Source of the DNA: Halobacteriales archaeon QS_3_64_16
Lineage (GTDB): Archaea > Halobacteriota > Halobacteria > Halobacteriales > Halococcaceae
Length of the DNA stretch: 46,034 nt
Reading direction: 5' to 3'
Assembly (NCBI GenBank): GCA_003021705.1
Contig: PXRJ01000051.1
Location: 24,259 to 70,292 of the forward strand
Shown here: positions 31,677-39,355 of the stretch, in pieces
Layout of the letters: every line of letters begins with the position of its first letter
Numbering within the stretch: position 1 is the stretch's first letter
Notes under the pieces: generated by a model
Told to the model about the DNA's origin: nothing
The model's input: the letters and a program-made list of their open reading frames with translations, nothing else
Databases searched by the model: none
Program-made: the position numbers and the translations under genes

Positions 31677-32144
31677 ATGTACGAACGCATCCTCGTCCCG
31701 ACCGACGGCAGCGACGTCGCACAGAACGCCGTCTCCCACGCGCTCGACATCGCCGAGCAGTTCGACGCCGAGGTCCACGCGCTGTACGTGGTCGACACCG
31801 ACTCGATGAGCCTCAGTATGGGGGCCGAGCAGGTCGATCGCCTCCAGCAGGGCCAGTACGAGGAGATGGACGCAGTCAGGGAGCGCGCGGAGAGAGCGAC
31901 CGGTTACGTCGCCGACCACGCGCGCGACCAGGGCGTAGCGGTGGTCGAGCACGTCTCGGGCGGCCGACCGCACTCGATGATCGCCGACTACGCCGCTGGC
32001 AACGACATTGACCTCGTCGTGATGGGTTCACACGGCCGCGGTGGAATCAAACGAACCCTACTGGGGAGTGTCGCCGAGCGGACGCTCCGGACGACGACTG
32101 CCCCGGTACTGATCGTCGACATCAGGGGGACCGACGCGGAGTAG
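31677..32144 (+). CDS. Universal stress protein (UspA family)
   Basis: A 155-residue cytosolic protein. It opens MYERILVPTDGSDVAQNAVS with the first-strand Asp, and has the ATP-binding motif G-x2-G-x9-G-S in VVMGSHGRGGIKRTLLGSVA, followed by LRTTTAPVLIVD. A longer linker between strands 2 and 3 (DTDSMSLSMGAEQVDRL) is common in haloarchaeal members. It starts at ATG 31677, nine bases after the symporter stop, so it is in the same operon. Usp proteins are often found beside symporters and may regulate transport or sense adenylate levels. Confidence 0.92.
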   Translation: MYERILVPTDGSDVAQNAVSHALDIAEQFDAEVHALYVVDTDSMSLSMGAEQVDRLQQGQYEEMDAVRERAERATGYVADHARDQGVAVVEHVSGGRPHSMIADYAAGNDIDLVVMGSHGRGGIKRTLLGSVAERTLRTTTAPVLIVDIRGTDAE

Positions 32145-32195
32145 CCTCGATACCGGGGTCAGGTTCGACCGCTCTTCGAAGCTTGCCACTCGTCG

Positions 32196-32235
32196 TTCTC
32201 CTCTCTGTCTCTTTCTCTCACTCTCTTCACCCTAC
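32196..32235 (+). terminator. Pyrimidine-rich tract, possible terminator
   Basis: A C/T-rich tract with several T-runs follows the stress-protein gene, in the gap before the convergent small gene at 32236. T-rich tracts of this kind end transcripts in haloarchaea. No stem-loop is visible. Confidence 0.35.
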
Positions 32236-32478
32236 TTACTCCTCTCCGGTCGCTTGCTCGACGCTGGCGAAGAAACCGAAATAAGCGATGACGCCCGCGA
32301 GCATGAACAGGTAATAGGCCCACTGTGGGCCCTCGACGAGGGCGAAAAAGGCCTCGACGAACGTGACCCAGACGATCGCGAAGACGAGATCGGTCGCCAA
32401 CCCGCGGCCGTGCTCGGCGATGGTTTCCCGAAGCCGTTCGATCGCGCTCACCGTCGCCTCCGCGGGGGGCGCTCGCAT
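32236..32478 (-). CDS. Small two-helix membrane protein
   Basis: An 80-residue protein. Residues 1-30 are amphipathic and charged (SAIERLRETIAEHGRGLATD). Two hydrophobic segments follow: VFAIVWVTFVEAFFALV (about 32-48) and YYLFMLAGVIAYFGFFASV (about 55-73). The composition (acidic tail, strong membrane segments) and the ATG at 32478 support a real gene. I recall similar unnamed haloarchaeal proteins but cannot assign a function. It is convergent with the Usp gene and divergent from the acyl-CoA synthetase gene. Confidence 0.72.
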   Translation of the reverse strand: MRAPPAEATVSAIERLRETIAEHGRGLATDLVFAIVWVTFVEAFFALVEGPQWAYYLFMLAGVIAYFGFFASVEQATGEE

Positions 32479-32702
32479 GTACTCTCGGGGGTTGATGGAC
32501 TACTCGGCCGCAAAGACCCGAAGGCCAACGAACGAACGGTCATCGGGCGGCCGGACGCTCCACACCGACAAGGCTCTTCGGACGGCCGCGACCCGACGTG
32601 ACTCGCCTGCCTCTGGCACGACCCCGGTAGGACGCCGAGCGGGCCGGCTATAGCGAGGTCGGTAGCGAAAGGTCTATGATCGTTTTCCGTGTGGATAGGT
32701 GC

Positions 32703-34325
32703 ATGCACAAACCGTTGCTCGCTACTGACTTCCTCGATCGGGCACGCAGACACTACGGCGAGGAGGAGGCCGTCGTCGCGACGACCGGCGAACGCTACAC
32801 CTACGCGGAGTTCGGCGACCGGGCCGATCGGTTCGCCGCGGCTTTACAGGAACAGGGCATCGAGAAGGGCGATCGAGTCGCGGTTCTCGATCCGAACACC
32901 CACTACCACTTGGAGGCGGCGTATGGCATCATGCAGCTCGGAGCGATCCACACGCCGCTCAACTACCGCCTCGTCCCCGGTGACTTCGAGTACATTTTAA
33001 ATGATGCAGGGGTCGATGCGATCTTCGCCGACAGCGAGTACGCCGAGAAGGTAGAACCCATCCGCGAGGCGGTGCCGACCGACCTGTTCGTAACCGACGA
33101 TCCCTCGGCGGTCGATAGCGACGAGGGGGATGAGTGGATCGCGGCCGAGGACTTTCTCGATATCGACGCCGACTACGATCGCCCGGAAATGGACGAAGAC
33201 GAGATCATCACGATCAACTACACCTCCGGGACGACCGGCGACCCGAAGGGCGTCTGTCGGACCCATCGGTGTGAGTCGATTCATGCCTACCTGGTCTGTG
33301 CCCACCAGGAGGTCCGCGACGACGACGTCTACCTCTGGACGCTGCCGATGTTCCACGTCAATGGTTGGGGCCACATCTTCGCGATCACTGGGATGGGCGC
33401 GAAACACGTCTGTACTCGCGGCGCGAAGGCCGACGCGATCTTCGAGGCGATCCCCGCCGAGGACGTCTCGTATTTCTGTGCCGCACCGACAGTCCTCAAA
33501 TCCCTCACCGACTACCACGCCGAACACGGGCCCCAGACGACCGGCGCGAACGACCTCCGGGCAGCGACTGCGGGAGCCGCCCCGCCGGAGGCGACCATCC
33601 GCACGCTCGAAAACGACTTCGGCTGGCGGCTCAAACACGTGTACGGCGCGACCGAGACCGGCCCGCTCATCACGACGTCGGACGCCCGACGGTATTTCGC
33701 CGCGGACGATCCCGATCGCTTCGACGTCAAGAAACGCCAGGGCCTCGGGTACCTGGGTACGGAGATCCGCGTCGTTGACGAGGACGGCGCGGACGTGCCG
33801 GCCGACGACGCCTCGATCGGCGAGATCGTCGTTCGGGGCAATCAGGTCATGGATGGCTACTGGAACAAACCCGAGGCCACCGAGGAGGCTTTCTCCGATC
33901 GGATCGAGGGCTATTATCATACCGGTGACCTCGCGGTGATCGACGAGCGGGGCATGATCTCGATCCAGGATCGCAAGAAGGACATCATTATCTCCGGCGG
34001 GGAGAACATCTCGAGTCTCGAACTCGAGGACACCCTCTTCGAGCACCCCGAGATAACCGACGTCGCGGTGATCCCCTCACCCTCCGAGGAGTGGGGCGAG
34101 ACGCCGAAAGCCTACGTCGTTCCCGCGAACGGCGATCCGGATAGTCCAGGAGTCACCGTCGAAGGGATCGAAGAGTTCTGTCGCGAGCGCCTCGCAGGAT
34201 ACAAGATCGTTCGTCGGGTCGAGTTCGTTTCCGAACTTCCGACGACGGCGACGGGCAAGATACAGAAGTTCGAACTCCGCCAGGAGGAGTGGCAGGACGA
34301 GGAACGCATGGTCGGCGAAGGATAA
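32703..34325 (+). CDS. AMP-forming acyl-CoA synthetase family (fatty-acid/medium-chain type)
   Basis: A 540-residue adenylate-forming ligase that activates a carboxylic acid to its CoA thioester. Motifs in order: YTSGTTGDPKGVCRTHRCES (AMP binding, about residue 176), LPMFHVNGWGH, HVYGATETGPLITTSDA, GYYHTGDLAVIDERG, DRKKDIIISGGENISSLELE, and LPTTATGKIQKFELRQ with the catalytic Lys near the end. Acyl-chain preference cannot be read. The start is taken as ATG 32703; in-frame ATG 32676 adds nine residues outside the domain. It stands alone after the transporter island on the same strand and may serve the same acids. Confidence 0.9.
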   Translation: MHKPLLATDFLDRARRHYGEEEAVVATTGERYTYAEFGDRADRFAAALQEQGIEKGDRVAVLDPNTHYHLEAAYGIMQLGAIHTPLNYRLVPGDFEYILNDAGVDAIFADSEYAEKVEPIREAVPTDLFVTDDPSAVDSDEGDEWIAAEDFLDIDADYDRPEMDEDEIITINYTSGTTGDPKGVCRTHRCESIHAYLVCAHQEVRDDDVYLWTLPMFHVNGWGHIFAITGMGAKHVCTRGAKADAIFEAIPAEDVSYFCAAPTVLKSLTDYHAEHGPQTTGANDLRAATAGAAPPEATIRTLENDFGWRLKHVYGATETGPLITTSDARRYFAADDPDRFDVKKRQGLGYLGTEIRVVDEDGADVPADDASIGEIVVRGNQVMDGYWNKPEATEEAFSDRIEGYYHTGDLAVIDERGMISIQDRKKDIIISGGENISSLELEDTLFEHPEITDVAVIPSPSEEWGETPKAYVVPANGDPDSPGVTVEGIEEFCRERLAGYKIVRRVEFVSELPTTATGKIQKFELRQEEWQDEERMVGEG

Positions 34326-34393
34326 CCGAAGCACCTTCGCCGACGCCAGCCGACCCGTTTCAGAACGTCTCGAAACCGCCTCTCGAAGACCCC

Positions 34394-35488
34394 TCAGGCG
34401 GGTAGTTCGCCGGCCCGCTCGATCCACTCCTCGGCGCGGGACTCGCTTACCTCCGCGATTGACGCTACGTCCTCGGGATCGGTTCTTTCCAAATCGGCGA
34501 GCGCCTCGATGCCGTTCTCGGTGAGGCGATCCGCATACGTCGGCCCGAGTCCATCGATGCGCTGGAGTTCGATTCTCGGTTCCGTTTCTCCTTCGCGGTC
34601 GTCCCCGGCACTCGATGCCGGCTCGGCCGCTCCGCTGTCCGTCTCGTTCGTTTCACTCGCCTCGCTTTTCCGTGCCGCCGATTCCCCGCCCTGTCGAGCG
34701 ATAGTTGCGACCGGATCCGACCGACCGATATCGATCGTCTCGTCGTCGGTTCCCGCTTCGCGTCCGTTTTCGCCTTCGCTTCGTTCAGTAGGGTGAGGTC
34801 GCTCCTCGTGTTGTCGCTGCTCGGCTACCACCGCGACCGGATCGAAGCCGCTCGTCCCGACCCGCTCGGTCCCGGTTTCAGTATCGGCGTCGGCGTCGAT
34901 ATCGGTGTTCGCTTCCGTAGTGCTTGCCGTCGTTCGGCTCCCGCTTGTCTCGCGTTCGCTCACCTCTTCCTCACTGCTTTCGGCGTCGTTGGACTCGGGG
35001 AGGAGTTCGGTTTCGGAGTCGGGGGTGGGCTCGGCTCTCGTCTCTGCGGCCGCCGCGCCGGCTAGGTCGGACGTATCGGACCTATCGCGTCCAGAGTCGG
35101 GATCCCGATTTCGCTCCTCGATCGTCGCCGTCGATACCGATCGTCCGGCACGCTCGGTGTGGTCGGCCGCCGAGAGGTCGACTCGCGCTTCGAGGCGGTC
35201 GAGTCGCTCCCGGAGGGCCGCTATCTCCTCCCGTTCTCGTTCGCCGCTCCGTTCGCGCTCCGATACCTGCTGCTCCCCATCGGTACGCTCGTCCCCAGCG
35301 GTCCGACTCTCGGTCTCCCGTCGGTGTTCCGTCTCGGTGTCCTCGGGGACGACGTATCGGAGATCACTGTTCGGGACGAACCCGATGACCTTGTTCCGCT
35401 TCCGGTCTTTCGTTAGTAGAACCCCGCTGTCGATGGCTCTGAAGTTCTCGCACTCGATCTCGGTACCGTCCGCACAGATCGCTTTCAT
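34394..35488 (-). CDS. Protein with a C-terminal helix-hairpin-helix domain and disordered middle
   Basis: A 364-residue soluble protein. The first 50 residues form a compact domain (MKAICADGTEIECENFRAID, VLLTKDRKRNKVIGFVPNS). The middle (about 55-300) is rich in Glu, Arg, Ser, Thr and Asp, includes a probable coiled coil (REREEIAALRERLDRLEAR, about 85-110) and is otherwise likely disordered. The last 55 residues are a helix-hairpin-helix pair: IDGLGPTYADRLTENGIEAL and ASIAEVSESRAEEWIERAGE. Such ends bind DNA without sequence choice. It starts at ATG 35488, where the conserved domain begins. Role: probably DNA-related, otherwise unknown. Confidence 0.74.
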   Translation of the reverse strand: MKAICADGTEIECENFRAIDSGVLLTKDRKRNKVIGFVPNSDLRYVVPEDTETEHRRETESRTAGDERTDGEQQVSERERSGEREREEIAALRERLDRLEARVDLSAADHTERAGRSVSTATIEERNRDPDSGRDRSDTSDLAGAAAAETRAEPTPDSETELLPESNDAESSEEEVSERETSGSRTTASTTEANTDIDADADTETGTERVGTSGFDPVAVVAEQRQHEERPHPTERSEGENGREAGTDDETIDIGRSDPVATIARQGGESAARKSEASETNETDSGAAEPASSAGDDREGETEPRIELQRIDGLGPTYADRLTENGIEALADLERTDPEDVASIAEVSESRAEEWIERAGELPA

Positions 35489-35597
35489 GATATGTCTCTT
35501 CCTCCCGCGTCGGGGGGTAGGTACTGCCGCGACGAACAACTGGCTTCCGATCGGTCCGGGCTGAGGGCTTCCTTTCGGATAACGGCGGACGGTCGAT

Positions 35598-35870
35598 TCA
35601 GGCGTACCGGCGCGAGACGAACACCACGAGTCCGAGGGCAATGCCCAGTCCAACGCCCAGTGTCACGATCCCATAGAGCGCGAGGCCGATCGGTGTCGGT
35701 GGGAGTTCGATGAGGCCGAACAGTGCCACCGGGCGCAGTCCCTCGGGACCGATCGAGCCCAGTAGATAGCCGGTCAGTCCGGTGATGCTCACGACGAGGA
35801 CGTAGAGAGCGACAACGACCAGGCTCCCTCGCGGCCGAAGCCCCCCGTCCTGCTCGGTGTTTCCCGCCAC
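35598..35870 (-). CDS. Two-helix haloarchaeal membrane protein near cytochrome oxidase (DUF7520-like)
   Basis: A 90-residue protein with two hydrophobic segments: VVVALYVLVVSITGLTGYLL (about residues 18-37) and ALYGIVTLGVGLGIALGLVV (about 64-83). Between them lies the conserved loop GLIELPPTPIGL, which I associate with the haloarchaeal DUF7520 family found beside haem-copper oxidase genes. It ends in a basic VSRRYA. It starts at ATG 35870. It lies on the same strand as the CoxI gene, downstream, separated by the small gene at 35930 on the other strand. The family name is from recall and its role is unknown. Confidence 0.68.
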   Translation of the reverse strand: MAGNTEQDGGLRPRGSLVVVALYVLVVSITGLTGYLLGSIGPEGLRPVALFGLIELPPTPIGLALYGIVTLGVGLGIALGLVVFVSRRYA

Positions 35871-35929
35871 GCTTTCGCTCCGTTCCCGCCGAGGATCAGC
35901 CTTTTCATGCCGCGGGATCTACGTGAACT

Positions 35930-36016
35930 ATGTCGGAGAAGACGCTCTTTCTACTCGTCCTCGTCGGTCTCGCCCTGTTCATGTTCGCGACCGGGTTCGT
36001 CCTGGTACTGGGCTAA
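35930..36016 (+). CDS. 28-residue single-helix membrane protein
   Basis: A tiny frame with start ATG 35930 and stop at 36014-36016: MSEKTLFLLVLVGLALFMFA then TGFVLVLG. It is one membrane helix with a charged head (S-E-K). A CTTTTCAT promoter-like element lies about 27 bases upstream (35901-35908). It sits between two membrane-protein genes of the cytochrome oxidase region, where such peptides could be an extra subunit. No homologue is known to me. Its size makes it easy to miss. Confidence 0.5.
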   Translation: MSEKTLFLLVLVGLALFMFATGFVLVLG

Positions 36017-36231
36017 GCAACCTCCCGCCCCGTCTCCGATTGCCCGATCGACGCCCCGGTACCGCCCACCGATCGCGCTACGATCTCGATCGTCCGCCCG
36101 CTGTATCGCTATCGACCTCACTCCTCGGCAAAACCATTCTTCGAGGGTCCGGTAACGACAGCAGCCGACCGTCGTCGTGCCGGACGACGGAGTAGAATCG
36201 GCCCCGGGGGATCGGGGCCCCGGCGGACGTT

Positions 36232-38070
36232 CTACGAGCTGGCGTCCTCGGACTCGTGCGACTCCTCCGTACCTTCCGTGTCCTGGCCGCCGTCGGTCGC
36301 GAGGTCCCGCTCGCCCTCGTCGTCCGCGTCTTCCTCGCCGCTGCCGTCGGCGATCGTCGTCTTGAGGCGACGGCTGTGCCACCGCCACTCCCTCGTGTAC
36401 TGGTTGGTTTCCTTCAGATCCCAGGGGTCCTCGTCGTCGAGGATCGGACCCTCGGACCAAGACTGGATGAAGTTCCAGACGTGGATCACGAAGCCGATCG
36501 CGATGAGAAAGGCCCCGAGGGTCGCGACCTGATGCAGTGCCGTGACCGGCTCGACCGGTCCGATCGAGAAGTCATACGTCGCGTACCGTCGGGGCATCCC
36601 GATATACCCCAATAGGAGCATCGCGAAGAACGTTAGTTGAGTGCCGACGAAGGTGAGCCAGAAGTGCCACTTCGCGAGCGTGCGCTGGTACATCCGACCC
36701 GTGAAGATCGGGAACCAGTAGTAAAGGCCCGCGAAGGTCATGAACCCGAGCACGCCCATGACGATGTAATGGAAGTGCCCGACCACGTAATACGTGTCGT
36801 GGAGCACGAGATCGACGGGGATCGCCGCGAGAAAGACCCCAGTGATCCCGCCAATGATGAAGTTACTGATCGTCCCGATCGAAAAGAGCATCGGGGCGGT
36901 GAGCCGAACCCGGCCGTTCCACATCGTGGTGATCCAGTTGAAGACCTTTACCGCGCTCGGAATCGCGATGGCAAGCGAGACCGCCATGAAGCTACCTCGG
37001 ATGCGGGGATCGATCCCGGTCGTGAACATATGGTGAGCCCACACCCCAAAGGAAAGCACCCCGATTGCGAGCGTCGAGTAGACGACGAACTTGAAGCCAA
37101 AGAGCTTCCGACCCGCGAATTTGGGCAGGATAAGGCTAATTAGCCCGGCCGGTGGCAAGAAGAGGATATACACTTCGGGATGGCCGAAGAACCAAAAGAG
37201 GTGCTGCCAGAGGATCGGCGAGCCGCCCTCAACCGCGAAGAAGGTGGTGCCGAAGTTCCGGTCCAGGAGGAGCATGACGATCGCACTGCCGAGCAAGGGG
37301 AACGCAAAGAGGATCAGGCCCGACTGGGTGAGGATCGTCCAGCTGAAGATATCGAGGTTCGCCCACGTGCAGTCCTCCGCGCGTTCAGTGAAGATGGTCG
37401 CGATGAAGTTGATCGCACCCATCGTCGCCGAGACGCCAGTGAGATGCAAGCCGAGTAACATGAGATCGACGCCCGCACCGCTCTGCGTACCGGCACCGAC
37501 GCCCGCGGACAGCGGCGTGTACATCGTCCAGGCGGTCTGAGCAGGGGCGAGCCCGGGAACGAAAAAGCCCGCCCAAATGAGTATTGCCCCTGGTGGGAGC
37601 AACCAGAAGGCGATGGCGTTGATCCGGGGGAAGGCCATGTCGTCCGCGCCGATGATCAGCGGGATGAAGTAATTCGAGAAGGCCGCGATGATCGGCGTCC
37701 CGAAGAGAAATAGCATCGTGATCCCGTGGCTCGTCAATAGTCCGTTGTAGAACGTCGACTCGATGAGCGTCGCAGCGGGGTCAAGTAGTTCGGTCCGCAT
37801 GATCATCACCATCGCTCCGCCGATAGTGAAGGTCCCAAGGGCATAGGTGCCATAGAGCATCCCGATGTCCTTGTGATCGACGGTCGTGAGCCAGCGGACG
37901 AGCCCGCCGGGCTTCTCGTCGTGACCGTAGCCCGACTCCTCGGCGGTCCCGCCACCACCACTGGCCAGTGGCGTGTACGTCCGCCAGTCTTCGACTCGGG
38001 CTACGAACGCGACGACGGCGACGAGTAACGCCCCCATCAACAGCGTTAGCGCGATCTGCTCGCTTGCCAT
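36232..38070 (-). CDS. Cytochrome c oxidase subunit I (haem-copper oxidase, A-type)
   Basis: A 612-residue membrane protein, the catalytic subunit of a terminal oxidase that reduces O2 to water. Ligand residues are visible: low-spin haem His115 (TSHGITMLFLFGT), CuB His297 with Tyr301 cross-link (FGHPEVYILFLPP), CuB His346-His347 (WAHHMFTTG), haem His432 and His434 (VGHFHYIVMG). Glu299 in GHPEVY and NYFIPLIIGADDMAFPRINA (D-channel region) point to the A1 type. About 12 to 13 membrane segments, with an acidic tail of about 60 residues. It starts at ATG 38070. Subunits II and III are not in the window; small partner genes lie upstream at 38224 and 38821 on the same strand. Confidence 0.95.
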   Translation of the reverse strand: MASEQIALTLLMGALLVAVVAFVARVEDWRTYTPLASGGGGTAEESGYGHDEKPGGLVRWLTTVDHKDIGMLYGTYALGTFTIGGAMVMIMRTELLDPAATLIESTFYNGLLTSHGITMLFLFGTPIIAAFSNYFIPLIIGADDMAFPRINAIAFWLLPPGAILIWAGFFVPGLAPAQTAWTMYTPLSAGVGAGTQSGAGVDLMLLGLHLTGVSATMGAINFIATIFTERAEDCTWANLDIFSWTILTQSGLILFAFPLLGSAIVMLLLDRNFGTTFFAVEGGSPILWQHLFWFFGHPEVYILFLPPAGLISLILPKFAGRKLFGFKFVVYSTLAIGVLSFGVWAHHMFTTGIDPRIRGSFMAVSLAIAIPSAVKVFNWITTMWNGRVRLTAPMLFSIGTISNFIIGGITGVFLAAIPVDLVLHDTYYVVGHFHYIVMGVLGFMTFAGLYYWFPIFTGRMYQRTLAKWHFWLTFVGTQLTFFAMLLLGYIGMPRRYATYDFSIGPVEPVTALHQVATLGAFLIAIGFVIHVWNFIQSWSEGPILDDEDPWDLKETNQYTREWRWHSRRLKTTIADGSGEEDADDEGERDLATDGGQDTEGTEESHESEDASS

Positions 38071-38223
38071 ATCCTCACTTGTTTCTGCGAGCTAAAGAAC
38101 CCTTAGATTTCCCCGCCCGTCGCCCGGTTCGAGCCGGCACGAAGACTCGCTCCAGGAGGCCAACTCGTCCCACGTGAAAAAGCGCCGACGACCGGCTCTC
38201 AGGTCGATCGGCTCTCCGACCGA

Positions 38224-38691
38224 CTACTCTTCGCTTGCGCCTTCGCTCTCGCTTTCGGCCCCCTCGCTGCGCGAGCCAGTCCGCTGTGCTCTGTCGGTGT
38301 CGGCTCCCGCTGTGGCTCCGGTACCGCTGGCTTCCGTCGATGGGTGAGTGTCGCCGTCAGTGCTCTCGTCGGTGCCGTCCGCCGCTCCCTCACCGACGCC
38401 GATAGCGGTTTGGGCGACGTCCTCGGCGGTCTCGGACTCGCCGTAGCGTTCGGCCTCGGTGATCACCTTTCCGGCGAAGTAGGTCAGAATCGCGAGCGCC
38501 GCGAAGGGAATGACCAACAGCCCCATGCTGATGACCGTCGCCACGAGATCGACGCCGAAGGGCCGAAATGCTATGAATAGAACGATGAAAAAGAGGATGA
38601 TGCCGAGCGGGATGACGTTGACCGTGAGGTCAAGCAAAGTCTCCCGATCGAAGATGCGGTCGGTCCCTTGAGTGCCAGTACCGTCTGCCAT
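38224..38691 (-). CDS. DUF6684-type membrane protein associated with cytochrome oxidase
   Basis: A 155-residue protein. The first 80 residues hold a short hydrophilic start (IFDRETLLDLTVNVIPLGI) and two membrane segments (about 26-44 and 50-75, including VATVISMGLLVIPFAALAIL). The second half is an Asp/Glu/Ser/Thr/Gly-rich, probably disordered tail. This layout matches haloarchaeal DUF6684 proteins found beside oxidase genes, as I recall. It starts at ATG 38691. The gap to CoxI (38070) is about 150 bases, on the same strand. Confidence 0.72.
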   Translation of the reverse strand: MADGTGTQGTDRIFDRETLLDLTVNVIPLGIILFFIVLFIAFRPFGVDLVATVISMGLLVIPFAALAILTYFAGKVITEAERYGESETAEDVAQTAIGVGEGAADGTDESTDGDTHPSTEASGTGATAGADTDRAQRTGSRSEGAESESEGASEE

Positions 38692-38820
38692 TGTTAGCTC
38701 GATCTTTGCCGAGGGGGATCAATAGGCTGTTGGTTGGAGTGTATCGGTGCTGCCGTCCGCTCAGTCCTACGTTCGTCGTTCGGGTCGGTCGTTGCCGCTC
38801 GGTTCGGATCGGCCGTCCGC

Positions 38821-39222
38821 TCAGATCGGCTCGGTTTCCATGAACCGGGCGGCACCGCCGACGCCGAGTGCGATCACGCCAGCGACAACGATCGACACGC
38901 CGCGGACGACCAGACCGTTCGATTCGAGCGTCGAGAGGACGACCCCCAGCGAGAACCCCGGCAGCTGTGAGAGCGCCAATGCCCCACCCACTACGACGAG
39001 TAGGCCCCCGAGCCCGGCAAGCAGGTTCCAGGGTCGCTCGACGTAGCCCGACTCCTGGGTAATGCCGGCGATCGAACCGACGAACAGCAATAGGCCGCCG
39101 ACGGCGACGGGAACGAGGCCGAACAACACCCCGATCTCGGCGATCGGCAGTCCGAGCGCGATGAACACCGGCCACGCGCTCACCCGGCGGTATTGCTCGC
39201 TCAATCCCGGTTGCTCGTCCAT
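38821..39222 (-). CDS. Four-helix haloarchaeal membrane protein (DUF7541-like, oxidase-associated)
   Basis: A 133-residue protein. It opens MDEQPGLSEQYRRVSAWPVF, followed by four hydrophobic segments (about residues 20-35, 38-53, 66-85 and 105-125). The second helix is followed by TQESGYVERPWNLLAGLGGL. I associate this start (LSEQYRRASPWPLF-like) with DUF7541 proteins that accompany cytochrome oxidase in haloarchaea. It starts at ATG 39222; a longer frame to 39267 lacks family resemblance. It is upstream of the DUF6684 gene on the same strand. Confidence 0.68.
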   Translation of the reverse strand: MDEQPGLSEQYRRVSAWPVFIALGLPIAEIGVLFGLVPVAVGGLLLFVGSIAGITQESGYVERPWNLLAGLGGLLVVVGGALALSQLPGFSLGVVLSTLESNGLVVRGVSIVVAGVIALGVGGAARFMETEPI

Positions 39223-39355
39223 ATCTTCCGTACTACCCGGACGATAACAAACCCACCGGAACCGCACCGAAATCCCGCCTCGTTCGCGATCCCAATTCTC
39301 CTCTATCCAGTTCGGGTCGGGACGGTCGGTCCGGCGATCGTCTCGGAGCGGTCCC

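Noticed and set aside
32196-32248. C/T-rich tract as a possible mirror repeat or triplex element
   Set aside because: It is short, imperfect and placed after a stop codon between convergent genes; a terminator is the simpler reading.
32997-34046. Minus-strand frame of 349 codons
   Set aside because: Antisense of the acyl-CoA synthetase, whose motifs are unmistakable.
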